A stretch of DNA of 34,049 nucleotides. Origin: Thermosediminibacteraceae bacterium (GTDB taxonomy: Bacteria > Bacillota > Thermosediminibacteria > Thermosediminibacterales > Thermosediminibacteraceae). A program made the position numbers and the translations under genes. The DNA is taken from the NCBI GenBank assembly GCA_021890755.1, contig JAKKUQ010000018.1, forward strand, positions 1 through 34,049. Reading direction: 5' to 3'. The notes under the pieces were generated by a model that had not been told where the DNA came from, did not search any database, and was given only the letters and a program-made list of their open reading frames with translations. This document shows, one piece after another, positions 23,176 through 34,049 of this stretch (positions are counted from its first letter, which is position 1; each line of letters starts with the position of its first letter).

Positions 23176-23281
23176 TATAAACTGCACGATTATGGACAAA
23201 AATAGTCAAAATAACGCTGGGTTGAATAGAATAGGCTAAAAAGGGTTAATATTATAGATATGAGAAACAGGAGCGGAAAAA

Positions 23282-23330
23282 ACCAAAAGCAGGTTTTGGT
23301 GGGGGCCTTGCTTTTGGCTATTTTTACTTT
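23282..23330 (+). promoter_or_regulatory. Attenuator-like leader structure upstream of rpoB
   Basis: Terminator form: CCAAAAGCA (23283-23291) pairs with TGCTTTTGG (23309-23317), extended by GG/CC across one bulged T, followed by the T-rich CTATTTTTACTTTT. Alternative form: ACCAAAA (23282-23288) pairs with TTTTGGT (23294-23300). Both use the same 5' arm, so they exclude each other, as in transcription attenuators. The rest of the gap (23176-23281) shows nothing I recognise. Confidence 0.6.
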
Positions 23331-23351
23331 TATAAAGGGGTGAAAAAAGGG

Positions 23352-26300
23352 ATGGTTCATCCTGTTAAAGTCGGAGGACGCACCCGCTGGAGTTTTGGTA
23401 AAATTCAAGAAGTAATGGACCTTCCGTACTTGATAGAGATACAAAAGAAATCTTACGAATGGTTTTTAAAAGAAGGGTTAAGAGAGGTTCTTCAGGAGTT
23501 TTCCCCTATAGAGGATTTTACAGGTAACCTGGTGCTGGAATTTCTGGACTATACTTTAGAAAATAACCCCAAGTACTCGGTGGATGAGTGTAAGGAAAGA
23601 GACGTTACATATGCGGTGCCTTTAAAGGTTCGTGTAAGACTTATAAATAAAGAAACGGGAGAGGTAAAAGAACAGGACGTCTTCATGGGCGATTTTCCGC
23701 TCATGACTGAAAACGGCACCTTCATAATAAACGGGGCGGAACGGGTTATCGTCAGCCAGCTCGTGCGTTCGCCCGGCGTGTACTTTGACCGTCAAATTGA
23801 CAAAAACGGCAGGGCCCTCTACATGGGCACTATTATTCCCAATCGCGGTGCCTGGCTTGAAATGGAGACCGACTCTAACGAAGTCATATACGTGAGGGTC
23901 GACAGAACCCGAAAAATCCCTGTGACCGTGCTTTTGAGAGCACTGGGCTATAGCAGCAATGCCCAGATCCTCGAACTTTTGGGTGAAGACGAGAAAATCC
24001 TTAGGACTTTAGAAAAGGACAATACTGAAAATCAGGAGGAGGCACTAATAGAAATTTACAAAAGATTAAGACCCGGCGAGCCGCCGACGGTGGAAAACGC
24101 AAGGGCGCTATTAGAAGCCCTGTTTTTCGATCCCAAGCGGTACGACCTGGCGAATGTAGGCAGGTATAAATTCAACAAAAAACTGCGGTTGAGAAACCGC
24201 ATTGTCGGCAAAATAGCAGCGGAGAACATAGAGGATCCCGCCACCGGCGAGGTAATACTCAAACAAGGCCAAAAAATTACACGGGAGGTCGCTGAAACCC
24301 TCGAGCAAAAAAGGATTAACGAAGTCAAGGTGCTGGTTGAAGAAGACAAGTCAGTAAAGGTCATAGCCAACGGATATAACGAAGGTAACGGGCCCGACGT
24401 ATTCCGCACAGAGAAGTATATTACTGTTGACGATATAGTTGCCTCTATAAATTACCTTCTAAATCTTTCCTATGGCATCGGCGACATAGATGATATCGAT
24501 CACCTGGGCAACCGTAGAGTCAGGTCGGTAGGAGAATTGCTGCAAAACCAGTTCCGCATAGGCCTTGCCCGGATGGAGAGAGTCATTAAAGAGCGGATGA
24601 CCATTCAGGATGTGGATGCCATAACTCCTCAGGGGCTTATCAACATAAGGCCGCTGGTGGCTGCGATTAAGGAGTTCTTTGGAAGCAGCCAGCTTTCTCA
24701 GTTCATGGACCAGACCAACCCCTTGGCGGAACTCACCCACAAGAGAAGGCTCAGCGCCCTAGGTCCGGGAGGCCTCAGCCGCGAGAGGGCGGGATTCGAA
24801 GTAAGGGACGTGCACTATTCCCACTACGGTCGTATGTGTCCAATCGAGACTCCCGAAGGTCCCAATATAGGACTTATAAGCTCTCTCAGCACTTACGCCA
24901 GGGTTAACGAGTACGGTTTTATTGAGACGCCTTACCGCAAGGTTGACAAAGAAAGAGGCGTGGTCACCAACGAAATAGAATACCTGACCGCTGATGAGGA
25001 AGACGAATATGTCATTGCTCAGGCTAACGTGCCTTTGGACGAAGAAGGAAGGTTCATAACGAAGAGGGTTACAGCAAGATACAAAGACGAAACAGTGGTG
25101 GTTTCTCCAGAAGAAGTCGATTACATGGACCTGACGCCAAAGCAGCTGGTCAGCGTGGCAACGGCCCTTATCCCCTTCCTGGAACATGACGACGCAAACA
25201 GGGCTCTCATGGGTTCCAACATGCAGCGCCAGGCAGTGCCACTTATAACTACCGAAGCACCCCTGGTGGGTACTGGCATTGAATGGAGGGCTGCTTTAGA
25301 TTCTGGCGTAATGATTGTGGCCAAGAATTCCGGCGTGGTAGAAAAGGTAACGGCAAGAGAGATAGTTATTCGCCGGGATTCAGATAATGGCCTTGACGTA
25401 TATAAGGTTCACAAATTCATGAGGTCTAACCAGGGAACCTGCATAAACCAAAGGCCCATTGTGAGAAAAGGCGATAGGGTTGAAGCCGGCCAGCCCATAG
25501 CCGACGGACCTTCCACCGACCATGGAGAGCTGGCTTTGGGCAAAAACGTACTAGTTGCCTTCATGCCATGGGAAGGTTACAACTACGAAGATGCTATTCT
25601 GATTTCGGAGCGCCTGGTAAAGGAGGACGTTTTTACATCAATTCATATAGAGCAGTACGAAGCTGAAGCGAGAGACACAAAGCTTGGACCAGAAGAAATC
25701 ACAAGGGATATTCCTAATGTAGGAGAGGACGCCCTGAAAGATCTGGACGAAAGAGGTATTATAAGGATCGGCGCTGAGGTTCGCGCAGGGGATATATTGG
25801 TAGGCAAAGTCACTCCTAAGGGTGAAACGGAACTCACAGCCGAAGAAAGGCTGCTTAGGGCTATATTTGGAGAAAAAGCAAGAGAGGTAAGGGATACGTC
25901 GCTTCGAGTCCCCCACGGCGAATACGGAATTGTCGTGGATGTCAAAGTCTTCAGCAGGGAAAACGGTGATGAACTGCCGCCCGGAGTAAATCAATTGGTG
26001 AGAGTTTACGTGGCACAAAAGAGGAAAATTTCCGTTGGCGATAAGATGGCAGGTCGTCACGGTAACAAAGGAGTAATTTCTAGAATATTACCGGTGGAAG
26101 ATATGCCGTTTTTACCCGATGGAACACCGGTAGACATAGTGCTGAACCCCTTAGGTGTTCCATCGCGAATGAACATAGGTCAGATATTGGAAACTCATCT
26201 TGGATGGGCAGCTAAAGCTCTGGGATGGCACGTGGCAACGCCAGTTTTTGACGGCGCAGACGAAGAAGAAATTTTTGAGTGCCTCAGGAAGGCCGGTTTA

Positions 26301-26981
26301 CCGGAAGATGGCAAGATAGAGCTGAGAGACGGACGCACCGGCGAGCCCTTCGACAGAAGGGTAACGGTAGGCTATATGTACATGTTGAAGCTGGTACACC
26401 TGGTAGACGATAAGATTCACGCCAGGTCCACAGGTCCCTATTCACTGGTTACCCAGCAGCCCCTCGGCGGTAAAGCTCAGTTTGGAGGCCAAAGATTCGG
26501 TGAAATGGAAGTATGGGCTCTTGAAGCCTATGGAGCAAGCTACACTTTGCAGGAGCTCCTTACCGTGAAGTCCGATGACGTGATGGGCCGCGTAAAAACT
26601 TACGAGGCAATCGTAAAGGGTGAAAATGTACCAGAGCCTGGAATACCCGAGTCCTTCAAAGTGCTGATAAAAGAGCTGCAGTCCCTCTGCCTTGATGTAA
26701 AGATCCTCTCTGAAGACGCCAAGGAGATAGAGATAAAAGAGACCGACGACGAGGAAGAGGGCGAGACTTTAGAGGTAAATATGGAAGGGCTCGAGGATCA
26801 GGGAGGAGTGCCAGCGGAGCAGCAAACTGAAGAAGAGCCGGAGGAGGAAGAGGAAGAGGAAGGGGACCTGTACGACGAACTGCTGGAGGAAGACAAAGAA
26901 CTCGCGAAAGATCTGGACTTTGGCGATGAAGATGATTTTAATGAGATAGATTTTGAGGAAAGCAAGGAAACCGATTTTTAA
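23352..26981 (+). CDS. rpoB: DNA-directed RNA polymerase subunit beta
   Basis: About 1209 residues. RpoB forms one side of the polymerase cleft and much of the catalytic and rifampicin pocket. Seen here: the N-terminal [20 protein letters not shown], the rifampicin region [20 protein letters not shown] then [12 protein letters not shown] (no known resistance change visible), [24 protein letters not shown], and the C-terminal [16 protein letters not shown]. About the last 80 residues are an unusually long acidic tail ([19 protein letters not shown]...), beyond the conserved end. I prefer ATG 23352 (MVHPVKVGG, as in relatives) to GTG 23340, which abuts the SD AAAGGGG. Upstream is ppx rather than rplL; rpoC follows after 40 nt. 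Confidence 0.98.
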   Translation: MVHPVKVGGRTRWSFGKIQEVMDLPYLIEIQKKSYEWFLKEGLREVLQEFSPIEDFTGNLVLEFLDYTLENNPKYSVDECKERDVTYAVPLKVRVRLINKETGEVKEQDVFMGDFPLMTENGTFIINGAERVIVSQLVRSPGVYFDRQIDKNGRALYMGTIIPNRGAWLEMETDSNEVIYVRVDRTRKIPVTVLLRALGYSSNAQILELLGEDEKILRTLEKDNTENQEEALIEIYKRLRPGEPPTVENARALLEALFFDPKRYDLANVGRYKFNKKLRLRNRIVGKIAAENIEDPATGEVILKQGQKITREVAETLEQKRINEVKVLVEEDKSVKVIANGYNEGNGPDVFRTEKYITVDDIVASINYLLNLSYGIGDIDDIDHLGNRRVRSVGELLQNQFRIGLARMERVIKERMTIQDVDAITPQGLINIRPLVAAIKEFFGSSQLSQFMDQTNPLAELTHKRRLSALGPGGLSRERAGFEVRDVHYSHYGRMCPIETPEGPNIGLISSLSTYARVNEYGFIETPYRKVDKERGVVTNEIEYLTADEEDEYVIAQANVPLDEEGRFITKRVTARYKDETVVVSPEEVDYMDLTPKQLVSVATALIPFLEHDDANRALMGSNMQRQAVPLITTEAPLVGTGIEWRAALDSGVMIVAKNSGVVEKVTAREIVIRRDSDNGLDVYKVHKFMRSNQGTCINQRPIVRKGDRVEAGQPIADGPSTDHGELALGKNVLVAFMPWEGYNYEDAILISERLVKEDVFTSIHIEQYEAEARDTKLGPEEITRDIPNVGEDALKDLDERGIIRIGAEVRAGDILVGKVTPKGETELTAEERLLRAIFGEKAREVRDTSLRVPHGEYGIVVDVKVFSRENGDELPPGVNQLVRVYVAQKRKISVGDKMAGRHGNKGVISRILPVEDMPFLPDGTPVDIVLNPLGVPSRMNIGQILETHLGWAAKALGWHVATPVFDGADEEEIFECLRKAGLPEDGKIELRDGRTGEPFDRRVTVGYMYMLKLVHLVDDKIHARSTGPYSLVTQQPLGGKAQFGGQRFGEMEVWALEAYGASYTLQELLTVKSDDVMGRVKTYEAIVKGENVPEPGIPESFKVLIKELQSLCLDVKILSEDAKEIEIKETDDEEEGETLEVNMEGLEDQGGVPAEQQTEEEPEEEEEEEGDLYDELLEEDKELAKDLDFGDEDDFNEIDFEESKETDF

Positions 26982-27021
26982 CTTTCCCTAGCTCAATAAT
27001 TTATGAAGGGAGAGACACCCT

Positions 27022-30000
27022 TTGCTTGAGCTTAACTTCTTTGATTCTATAAGAATAGGTCTTGCATCTCCTGAACAGATAAGAGAATGGTCAAGAGGTG
27101 AAGTCAAAAAACCCGAAACCATAAACTATCGCACATTGAAGCCAGAAAAACACGGACTTTTTTGCGAAAGGATCTTTGGACCCGTCAAGGACTGGGAGTG
27201 CCACTGCGGTAAATACAAGAGGGTAAAATACAAGGGAGTTATATGCGATCGGTGCGGTGTTGAAGTTACAAAATCGAAAGTGCGCCGTGAAAGGATGGGA
27301 CATATTGAGCTTGCAGCCCCTGTATCCCATATCTGGTTTTTAAAGGGCATACCGAGCAGGATTGGGCTCATGCTCGATATGTCCCCTCGCGCCCTGGAAA
27401 AAGTCATATACTTTGCTTCATACATTGTGATCGATCCAGGCAATACCCCCCTTGCCAAGAAACAGCTTCTCACCGAAAAAGAATACAGAGAATACAGGGA
27501 AAAATACGGCAACGCTTTTAAGGCCGGCATGGGTGCGGAGGCCATAAAGGAATTACTGCAGGAGATTGATCTGGATAAACTTGCCAAAGAACTCAGAGCC
27601 GAGCTAAAAGAGGCCAACGGCCAGAAAAAAGTACGCATTTTAAGAAGGCTTGAAGTGGTAGAAGCCTTTAGAAAATCCGGCAACAGGCCCGAATGGATGA
27701 TACTTGAAGTCATACCAGTTATTCCGCCGGATCTTAGGCCTATGGTGCAGCTGGATGGAGGTCGTTTTGCTACTTCAGATTTGAACGACCTTTACCGCAG
27801 GGTGATAAACAGGAATAACCGGTTAAAGAGGCTCTTGGACTTAGGCGCACCAGATATAATCGTTCGCAATGAAAAAAGAATGCTGCAGGAAGCGGTAGAT
27901 GCACTGATAGACAACGGCAGAAGGGGAAGGCCGGTAACAGGTCCCGGAAACAGGCCCCTAAAATCTTTGAGCGACATGCTGAAAGGTAAGCAGGGGCGCT
28001 TCAGGCAAAACCTTTTGGGTAAACGCGTGGACTATTCCGGTCGTTCGGTAATAGTGGTAGGCCCCGAGCTCAAGCTATACCAGTGTGGTCTTCCCAAGGA
28101 AATGGCGCTGGAGCTTTTCAAGCCCTTTGTGATGAAAAAGCTGGTAGAAAAAGGTTATGCCCATAACATAAAAAGCGCCAAACGAATGGTGGAAAGGGTA
28201 AAACCTGAAGTATGGGATGTGCTTGAAGAGGTTATAAAAGAACATCCGGTACTATTAAACAGGGCTCCTACGTTGCACCGCTTGGGGATTCAGGCTTTTG
28301 AACCGGTGCTGGTGGAAGGTAGGGCCATCCAAATTCACCCGCTGGTATGTCCTGCATACAACGCGGACTTCGACGGAGACCAGATGGCAGTTCACGTCCC
28401 ACTTTCAGCAGAGGCACAGGCCGAAGCAAGGCTCCTCATGCTTTCTACCAACAACATGCTAAAGCCTGCTGATGGCAAGCCGGTTGTTACGCCGACGCAG
28501 GACATGGTCCTCGGGGTATATTACCTCACCATTGAACGTAAAGGCGTAAAAGGCGAGGGCAAATATTTCTCCTCTCCTGAAGAAGCTGTTCTGGCCTACA
28601 ATATGGGAGAGGTATCCCTCCATGCAATGGTTAACGTGAGGATAACTAAAGAGATCAATGGCCAAAAGCGTTCAAAGATTATAAAAACCACACCTGGACG
28701 AATCATATTCAACGAATGCATACCCCAGGACCTTGGGTTTGTGGATAGGACCAAAGAGGAAAACATCTTTGAACTGGAGCTCAATACACTGGTTGATAAG
28801 AGCAAGCTGGGAGAAATAGTGGATCGCTGCTATAAAAAACACGGAACTACTATAACCGCCGAGGTCCTCGATAAAATAAAAGAGTTAGGATTTCATTTTG
28901 CTACCAAAGCGGGTATAACAATCGGCATAACAGATATAGATATACCTGCGGACAAGGAAAAGATTATCTCCGAAGCAGAAGAACAGGTAGACCAGGTAGA
29001 ACTCATGTACAGAAGAGGTCTTATTTCCGATGAAGAGCGCTACGAAAAAGTCATCGATATTTGGGCTAAAGCTACTGAACGCGTAACCGAAAGCCTCATG
29101 AACAGCCTTGATAAACTGAATCCGGTCTACATGATGGCCAATTCCGGTGCAAGAGGTAATAAACAGCAGATAAGGCAGCTAGCTGGTATGAGAGGCCTTA
29201 TGGCAGATACAGCGGGCCGAATTATAGACCTACCGATAAAGGCCAACTTCCGCGAAGGTTTAACCGTGCTGGAATATTTCATATCGACGCACGGAGCAAG
29301 AAAGGGTCTTGCGGATACGGCTCTCAGGACTGCCGACTCTGGTTACCTCACGAGACGCCTAGTGGATGTCAGCCAGGACGTTATAGTCAGGGAAATGGAC
29401 TGTGGCACCACCGAAGGTGTGACAGTAAGAGCCATAATGGACGGCAAAGAAGTAATTGAGACGCTAAAAGAGCGAATCGATGGCCGTTATGCCATGGAAG
29501 ATATAGTGGATCCCAACACCGGCGAGGTACTCGTACGTGCGGGCGAGATGATCACCGACGAAATTGCAGACAAAATAGTTGCCGCAGGTATAGAAGAAGT
29601 AAAAATCCGCTCGGTTTTTACTTGCAGAACACGGCATGGAGTTTGCGCCAAATGCTACGGCAAGAACCTTGCCACCGGAAGACCGGTGGAAGTAGGCGAA
29701 GCGGTGGGGATTATAGCAGCCCAGTCCATCGGCGAGCCGGGAACTCAGCTTACCATGAGAACCTTCCACACCGGCGGAATTGCTGGATACGACATAACTC
29801 AGGGTCTTCCCAGGGTCGAGGAACTTTTCGAAGCGCGAAGGCCAAAAGGACAGGCAGTCATTGCAGAGAATGCAGGAGTCGTGAGGATCCTTGACACCAA
29901 GAAGAAAAGGGAAATAGAGGTTACCAGCGACGACGGTGAGGTCCGTGTGTACCAGATTCCGTACGGAGCAAGACTCACGGTAGAAAACGGCAGCAGGGTA

Positions 30001-30579
30001 GAAGCAGGAGATCCTCTGTGCGAAGGCCCGATTAACCCCCATGACATACTGCGTATAAAAGGAGTAAGGGGCGTTCAGGAATACCTCTTGCAGGAAGTAC
30101 TAAAGGTTTACAGGATGCAGGGCGTCGATATCAACGACAAGCACATTGAAATTATAATCCGTCAGATGCTGCGCAAGGTAAAAGTTGAGGATCCGGGCGA
30201 TACAGACCTTTTACCCGGTGAACTCGTAGACATCTTTGAATTTGAAGACATCAACGAAAAAGCCAAGCGCGAAGGCAAAAAGCCCGCAGAAGCACGAAGA
30301 GTACTTTTGGGCATAACAAAGGCCTCCCTTGCAACCGATTCTTTCCTGTCCGCTGCGTCTTTCCAGGAAACAGCGCGAGTATTGACCGAAGCAGCTATAA
30401 AGGGCAAAGTGGACCCGCTACTGGGGCTCAAGGAAAACGTCATAATAGGAAAACTCATACCTGCTGGCACGGGTATGAAACGTTACAGGAACATCAAAAT
30501 ATATGCGGAAGAAAACGGGCAAGAATCGGAACAGAAAAATCAGCAGCATGAAGATGCAAAGCCCCTTGAGGAAGCTTAA
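27022..30579 (+). CDS. rpoC: DNA-directed RNA polymerase subunit beta'
   Basis: 1185 residues. It carries the catalytic magnesium loop NADFDGDQM (447-455) and the N-terminal zinc site (CHCGKY...CDRCG, about 60-78). It also has a second zinc site ([13 protein letters not shown]) and the trigger-loop region [16 protein letters not shown]. Length and motif order match Gram-positive beta'. The start is TTG 27022 ([16 protein letters not shown]), with SD AAGGGAG about 9 nt upstream; no ATG alternative fits the conserved N-terminus. It is co-transcribed with rpoB. The last residues ([19 protein letters not shown]) form a short polar tail. Confidence 0.98.
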   Translation: MLELNFFDSIRIGLASPEQIREWSRGEVKKPETINYRTLKPEKHGLFCERIFGPVKDWECHCGKYKRVKYKGVICDRCGVEVTKSKVRRERMGHIELAAPVSHIWFLKGIPSRIGLMLDMSPRALEKVIYFASYIVIDPGNTPLAKKQLLTEKEYREYREKYGNAFKAGMGAEAIKELLQEIDLDKLAKELRAELKEANGQKKVRILRRLEVVEAFRKSGNRPEWMILEVIPVIPPDLRPMVQLDGGRFATSDLNDLYRRVINRNNRLKRLLDLGAPDIIVRNEKRMLQEAVDALIDNGRRGRPVTGPGNRPLKSLSDMLKGKQGRFRQNLLGKRVDYSGRSVIVVGPELKLYQCGLPKEMALELFKPFVMKKLVEKGYAHNIKSAKRMVERVKPEVWDVLEEVIKEHPVLLNRAPTLHRLGIQAFEPVLVEGRAIQIHPLVCPAYNADFDGDQMAVHVPLSAEAQAEARLLMLSTNNMLKPADGKPVVTPTQDMVLGVYYLTIERKGVKGEGKYFSSPEEAVLAYNMGEVSLHAMVNVRITKEINGQKRSKIIKTTPGRIIFNECIPQDLGFVDRTKEENIFELELNTLVDKSKLGEIVDRCYKKHGTTITAEVLDKIKELGFHFATKAGITIGITDIDIPADKEKIISEAEEQVDQVELMYRRGLISDEERYEKVIDIWAKATERVTESLMNSLDKLNPVYMMANSGARGNKQQIRQLAGMRGLMADTAGRIIDLPIKANFREGLTVLEYFISTHGARKGLADTALRTADSGYLTRRLVDVSQDVIVREMDCGTTEGVTVRAIMDGKEVIETLKERIDGRYAMEDIVDPNTGEVLVRAGEMITDEIADKIVAAGIEEVKIRSVFTCRTRHGVCAKCYGKNLATGRPVEVGEAVGIIAAQSIGEPGTQLTMRTFHTGGIAGYDITQGLPRVEELFEARRPKGQAVIAENAGVVRILDTKKKREIEVTSDDGEVRVYQIPYGARLTVENGSRVEAGDPLCEGPINPHDILRIKGVRGVQEYLLQEVLKVYRMQGVDINDKHIEIIIRQMLRKVKVEDPGDTDLLPGELVDIFEFEDINEKAKREGKKPAEARRVLLGITKASLATDSFLSAASFQETARVLTEAAIKGKVDPLLGLKENVIIGKLIPAGTGMKRYRNIKIYAEENGQESEQKNQQHEDAKPLEEA

Positions 30580-30586
30580 AACTTTA

Positions 30587-30615
30587 TTGACAGTAACTTG
30601 TGATAATGCTAAAAT
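30587..30615 (+). promoter_or_regulatory. Strong sigma-A promoter upstream of rplGB
   Basis: TTGACA (30587-30592), 17 nt, TAAAAT (30610-30615) with extended -10 TG at 30607-30608. It starts just after the rpoC stop codon and can drive rplGB and the str genes independently of rpoBC. Confidence 0.75.
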
Positions 30616-30628
30616 ATATAGGTGCGTG

Positions 30629-30658
30629 CTCAAGCTTTACTAAAGCGATAAGCTTGGG
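30629..30658 (+). promoter_or_regulatory. Leader hairpin next to the rplGB ribosome-binding site
   Basis: CTCAAGCTT (30629-30637) pairs with AAGCTTGGG (30650-30658), 9 bp with one G-U, loop of 12. The 3' arm runs into the SD GGGGAGGG of rplGB, so folding could limit its translation. Whether a ribosomal protein binds here is unknown. Confidence 0.5.
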
Positions 30659-30669
30659 GAGGGCATGAA

Positions 30670-30918
30670 ATGTTAAATAAATTAAAAAGTGCCCCCAAGA
30701 AGACGGTTGGTACAAAGCAGACGTTAAAGGCCGTGGAGAAGAATCAAGCAGCAGTAGTATTCATAGCGCAAGATGCCGAGGAGCATGTGGTAGCTGGGCT
30801 GAAAGAATTGTGCCAGGCTAAAGGGATAGAGATCATCCCTGTGGCTACAATGAAGGAATTGGGGGAAGCATGCGGAATCGATGTAGGGGCAGCATCGGCT
30901 GCAATTTTACATCAATAA
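30670..30918 (+). CDS. rplGB: L7Ae-family ribosomal protein (YbxF-like)
   Basis: An 82-residue protein of the L7Ae/L30e/Gadd45 fold. It has the family core VEKNQAAVVFIAQDAEEHVV, then IEIIPVATMKELGEACGIDVGAA. YbxF-type proteins of Firmicutes bind kink-turn RNA and associate with ribosomes; they are not essential. ATG 30670 has SD GGGGAGGG. Its position between rpoC and rpsL is the standard Firmicutes order. It has its own promoter upstream and a terminator-like hairpin downstream, so it could be expressed at a different level from rpsL. Confidence 0.94.
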   Translation: MLNKLKSAPKKTVGTKQTLKAVEKNQAAVVFIAQDAEEHVVAGLKELCQAKGIEIIPVATMKELGEACGIDVGAASAAILHQ

Positions 30919-30931
30919 TAGAAAAATAAAG

Positions 30932-30959
30932 ATGCCCCTCTTATGGGGCATTCTTTTTT
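30932..30959 (+). terminator. Terminator-like hairpin between rplGB and rpsL
   Basis: ATGCCCC (30932-30938), loop TCTTAT, GGGGCAT (30945-30951), then TCTTTTTT. It is a normal-looking intrinsic terminator in an unusual place: rpsL starts 27 nt later and no promoter fits between them. Partial read-through or antitermination is implied. Confidence 0.75.
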
Positions 30960-30985
30960 ACTGAATTAGGAAGGAGGTGCAAAAA

Positions 30986-31360
30986 ATGCCGACAATTAAC
31001 CAGCTGGTGAGAAATGGAAGAAAAAAGGTAAAGGATAAATCCAAGGCTCCTGCTCTGAGAGGGTGCCCGCAAAAGCGTGGAGTATGTACTGTCGTTAAGA
31101 CCACCACGCCCAAAAAGCCCAATTCCGCTTTGAGAAAAATAGCGAGGGTGAGGCTTACCAACGGCGTGGAAGTTACTGCGTACATCCCAGGCATAGGTCA
31201 TAACTTGCAGGAACACTCGGTGGTTTTAGTAAGGGGAGGCAGGGTAAAGGACCTTCCCGGTGTGAGATACCACATAATCCGTGGCGCTCTGGACGCAGCA
31301 GGAGTTGCCAACAGGCGGCAAGGACGCTCCCTTTATGGAGCTAAAAGGCCGAAGTCTTAA
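30986..31360 (+). CDS. rpsL: 30S ribosomal protein S12
   Basis: 124 residues, sited at the decoding centre. [13 protein letters not shown] opens the protein; [22 protein letters not shown] and [13 protein letters not shown] carry the lysines whose mutation gives streptomycin resistance, here in the wild-type state. ATG 30986 is chosen because SD AAGGAGGTG (30971-30979) is correctly spaced and S12 proteins start MPT; an upstream in-frame start at 30977 lies inside the SD. It is followed by rpsG after 18 nt. Confidence 0.98.
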   Translation: MPTINQLVRNGRKKVKDKSKAPALRGCPQKRGVCTVVKTTTPKKPNSALRKIARVRLTNGVEVTAYIPGIGHNLQEHSVVLVRGGRVKDLPGVRYHIIRGALDAAGVANRRQGRSLYGAKRPKS

Positions 31361-31852
<492 letters not shown>

Positions 31853-31908
31853 TATTTGCCGTTATATAGCCTGTTATTCGCCATTTGATACAGAAAGGGG
31901 TGGAGCAT

Positions 31909-33975
31909 ATGCCTAGACAAATTCCGCTGAACAGATTAAGAAATATAGGTATAATGGCTCATATAGATGCTGGCAAGACCACCACTACCGAAAGAATTCT
32001 TTTCTATACCGGAAAAACGCATAAACTTGGGGAAGTCCATGAGGGTACCGCTACCATGGACTGGATGGTACAGGAGCAGGAAAGAGGCATTACAATAACC
32101 TCGGCTTCTACGACTTGCTACTGGAAGGATCACCAGATTAATATCATTGATACGCCAGGCCACGTGGATTTCACGGTAGAGGTTGAAAGGTCGCTGCGCG
32201 TGCTGGATGGAGCCGTCGCCGTATTCTGTGCAAAGGGTGGAGTAGAGCCCCAGTCCGAGACCGTATGGCGACAGGCGGATAAGTACGGGGTTCCGCGGAT
32301 CGCGTATGTAAACAAAATGGACATTATAGGTGCAGACTTCTATAACGTGGTAAAACAGATTAAGGAAAGATTAGGAGCCAATCCCGTGCCCATCCAGGTT
32401 CCCATCGGCAGCGAGGATACCTTCAGGGGAATTGTGGACCTTGTTGGAATGAAAGCATATATCTACACTAACGATTTGGGCACAGACATCCAGGTGACGG
32501 AGATCCCCGATGAAGTAAAAGAGATAGCAGAAGAATACAGGGAAAAGCTGCTTGAGTCTGTGGCTGACTTTGATGAAGCGCTTATGGAAAAATTCCTGGA
32601 AGGCCAGGAGATAACAGAAGAAGAAATCAAGGCGGCTCTGAGAAAGGCATGCATCCAGGTCAAAGCCGTCCCTGTGCTTTGCGGTTCTTCATACAGGAAC
32701 AAAGGTGTACAGCTTCTTTTGGATGCGATAATTGACTACCTGCCATCACCCCTTGATATTCCTCCGGTCAAGGGAATTGACCCTGAAACCGGGGAAGAAA
32801 TCGAAAGAATAGCAAGTGATGATGAAGCCTTTTCTGCTCTTGCGTTTAAAGTGATGACCGATCCTTATGTGGGTAAATTGACCTACTTTAGGATTTACTC
32901 TGGCACTTTGAAAGCCGGTTCTTACGTATATAACTCCACCAAAAACAAAAAAGAAAGAATCGGCAGGATATTAAGGATGCACGCAAATCACAGGCAGGAA
33001 ATGGCAGAAGCAATGACTGGAGAAATTGTTGCAACAGTTGGTTTAAAAGACACCGGCACCGGCGACACGTTGTGCGCTGAGGATAAGCCCATTATTCTCG
33101 AGTCCATGCAGTTCCCTGAACCAGTCATATCGGTAGCCATTGAGCCCAAAACAAAAGCCGATCAGGATAAAATGGCCATTGCCCTTCAGAGGTTAGCCGA
33201 AGAGGACCCGACCTTCAGGACTTACACCGATCAAGAAACTGGCCAGACTATAATATCCGGTATGGGCGAGCTGCACCTGGAGATCATAGTCGACAGAATG
33301 TTCAGGGAGTTTAAGGTTCAGGCTAATGTCGGCAAACCACAGGTTGCATATAAAGAGACCATCAGGAAGGCCGTCAAGGCGGAAGGCAAGTATATACGGC
33401 AGACCGGTGGCCGCGGCCAGTACGGCCATGTATGGATCGAGATAGAACCCTTAGAGCCGGGCAAAGGCTACGAGTTTGTGAACAAGATAGTCGGCGGTGT
33501 AATTCCAAAAGAATATATACCCGCTGTAGATGCGGGTGTGCGCGAAGCTATGCAAAATGGTATCCTCGCAGGATACCCGGTAGTGGATGTAAAGGTTACG
33601 CTGTTTGATGGATCCTACCATGAAGTGGACTCCTCAGAAATGGCGTTCAAGATAGCAGCATCGGTAGCTTTCAAGGAGGCAATGAAGAAAGCCGATCCGG
33701 TGTTGCTTGAGCCCATTATGAAAGTAGAGGTAGTGGTGCCTGAAGAATACATGGGTGATGTCATTGGTGATCTCAACGCGAGAAGAGGCCATATAGAAGG
33801 CATTGAAATGCGAGGTAATGCCCAGGTCGTGAGGGGTTATGTACCCCTGGCTGAAATGTTTGGTTATGCTACAGACCTGAGATCTAAAACTCAGGGCCGA
33901 GGCACTTACACCATGCAGTTCTCGCATTACGCCGAGGTGCCCAAGAATATTGCGGAACAGATTATAAACAAATAA
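31909..33975 (+). CDS. fusA: Elongation factor G
   Basis: 688 residues, a translocase GTPase. G-motifs: [19 protein letters not shown] (P-loop), RGITITSA (switch I), DTPGHVDF (switch II), NKMD, and the G5 region near SSYRNKG. Domains II-V follow, with [10 protein letters not shown] and the domain IV loop [15 protein letters not shown] 31909 ([12 protein letters not shown]) has SD AAAGGGGTGGA; an in-frame TTG at 31885 would add eight residues and lacks an SD. The 56-nt gap after rpsG has no terminator, and tuf follows after 21 nt. Confidence 0.98.
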   Translation: MPRQIPLNRLRNIGIMAHIDAGKTTTTERILFYTGKTHKLGEVHEGTATMDWMVQEQERGITITSASTTCYWKDHQINIIDTPGHVDFTVEVERSLRVLDGAVAVFCAKGGVEPQSETVWRQADKYGVPRIAYVNKMDIIGADFYNVVKQIKERLGANPVPIQVPIGSEDTFRGIVDLVGMKAYIYTNDLGTDIQVTEIPDEVKEIAEEYREKLLESVADFDEALMEKFLEGQEITEEEIKAALRKACIQVKAVPVLCGSSYRNKGVQLLLDAIIDYLPSPLDIPPVKGIDPETGEEIERIASDDEAFSALAFKVMTDPYVGKLTYFRIYSGTLKAGSYVYNSTKNKKERIGRILRMHANHRQEMAEAMTGEIVATVGLKDTGTGDTLCAEDKPIILESMQFPEPVISVAIEPKTKADQDKMAIALQRLAEEDPTFRTYTDQETGQTIISGMGELHLEIIVDRMFREFKVQANVGKPQVAYKETIRKAVKAEGKYIRQTGGRGQYGHVWIEIEPLEPGKGYEFVNKIVGGVIPKEYIPAVDAGVREAMQNGILAGYPVVDVKVTLFDGSYHEVDSSEMAFKIAASVAFKEAMKKADPVLLEPIMKVEVVVPEEYMGDVIGDLNARRGHIEGIEMRGNAQVVRGYVPLAEMFGYATDLRSKTQGRGTYTMQFSHYAEVPKNIAEQIINK

Positions 33976-33996
33976 TTTGAAAAGGAGGAAAAAGGG

Positions 33997-34049
33997 ATGG
34001 CAAAGCAAAAGTTTGAGAGGACGAAGCCTCACGTTAACGTAGGCACGAT
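33997..34049 (+). CDS. tuf: Elongation factor Tu, 5' end only
   Basis: ATG 33997, preceded by SD AAAGGAGGAAAAAG, opens MAKQKFERTKPHVNVGT, the invariant EF-Tu N-terminus just before the P-loop. The window ends after 17 codons. Position after fusA is standard. Confidence 0.95.
   Translation, partial: MAKQKFERTKPHVNVGT

Noticed and set aside
23222-23255. TTGAAT and TATTAT in the rpoB leader as a second promoter
   Set aside because: Spacing of 22 nt is too long for sigma-A; the promoter at 23147 has ideal spacing.
31885-31911. Upstream TTG start for fusA adding eight residues
   Set aside because: No SD for the TTG, while ATG 31909 has one and matches the conserved EF-G N-terminus.

Overview
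The window looks like chromosome from a spore-forming, probably thermophilic anaerobe of the Firmicutes (class Clostridia; the Thermoanaerobacterales/Thermosediminibacterales are my best guess). The basis is the B. subtilis-like sporulation neighbourhood mfd-spoVT-yabM-mazG-...-yabP-yabQ-divIC-yabR, further spore genes (pdaA-like, spoIID-like, GerMN), an FNT-family channel, an ATP-dependent PEP carboxykinase, frequent TTG/GTG starts with strong Shine-Dalgarno (SD) sequences, and a CRISPR repeat ending in ATTGAAAC. The genus assignment is inference.

Bases 1-2939 are a decaying CRISPR-Cas locus. It holds the leader-distal end of an array (16 repeats plus one strongly degenerate repeat), an intact cas6, then remnants that I read as the 3' end of cas1 and the 5' end of cas2, and a second cas6 whose last part is frameshifted. 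No interference genes are visible; they may lie outside the window or be lost.

Bases 3000-10600 are a mixed accessory stretch. It has a PdaA-type spore-cortex deacetylase (minus), an FNT-family formate/nitrite-type channel (plus), a small unknown membrane protein (plus), a short DnaE-type DNA polymerase III alpha subunit (minus), and a pair encoding a mini PrsW-like membrane protein and a double-GerMN lipoprotein (plus).

Bases 10600-23160 are the mfd-to-ppx region: mfd, spoVT, pckA (opposite strand, interrupting the usual order), yabM, mazG, hup, a spoIID-like gene, yabP, yabQ, divIC, yabR and ppx. Candidate sigma-A, sigma-G, sigma-E and sigma-H-type promoters and several clear intrinsic terminators divide it into transcription units.

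Bases 23147-34049 are the rpoB-rpoC-rplGB-rpsL-rpsG-fusA-tuf transcription/translation block. rpoB follows ppx directly rather than rplJ-rplL. It has its own strong promoter and a leader with two mutually exclusive hairpins. A second strong promoter lies upstream of rplGB, and a terminator-like hairpin sits between rplGB and rpsL.

Most notable are the hidden cas1/cas2 scar between the two cas6 genes; a sigma-H-like promoter element recurring before cas6, pdaA, a small membrane gene and hup; the rpoBC attenuator-like leader at a synteny junction; and the hairpin that buries the yabP ribosome-binding site.
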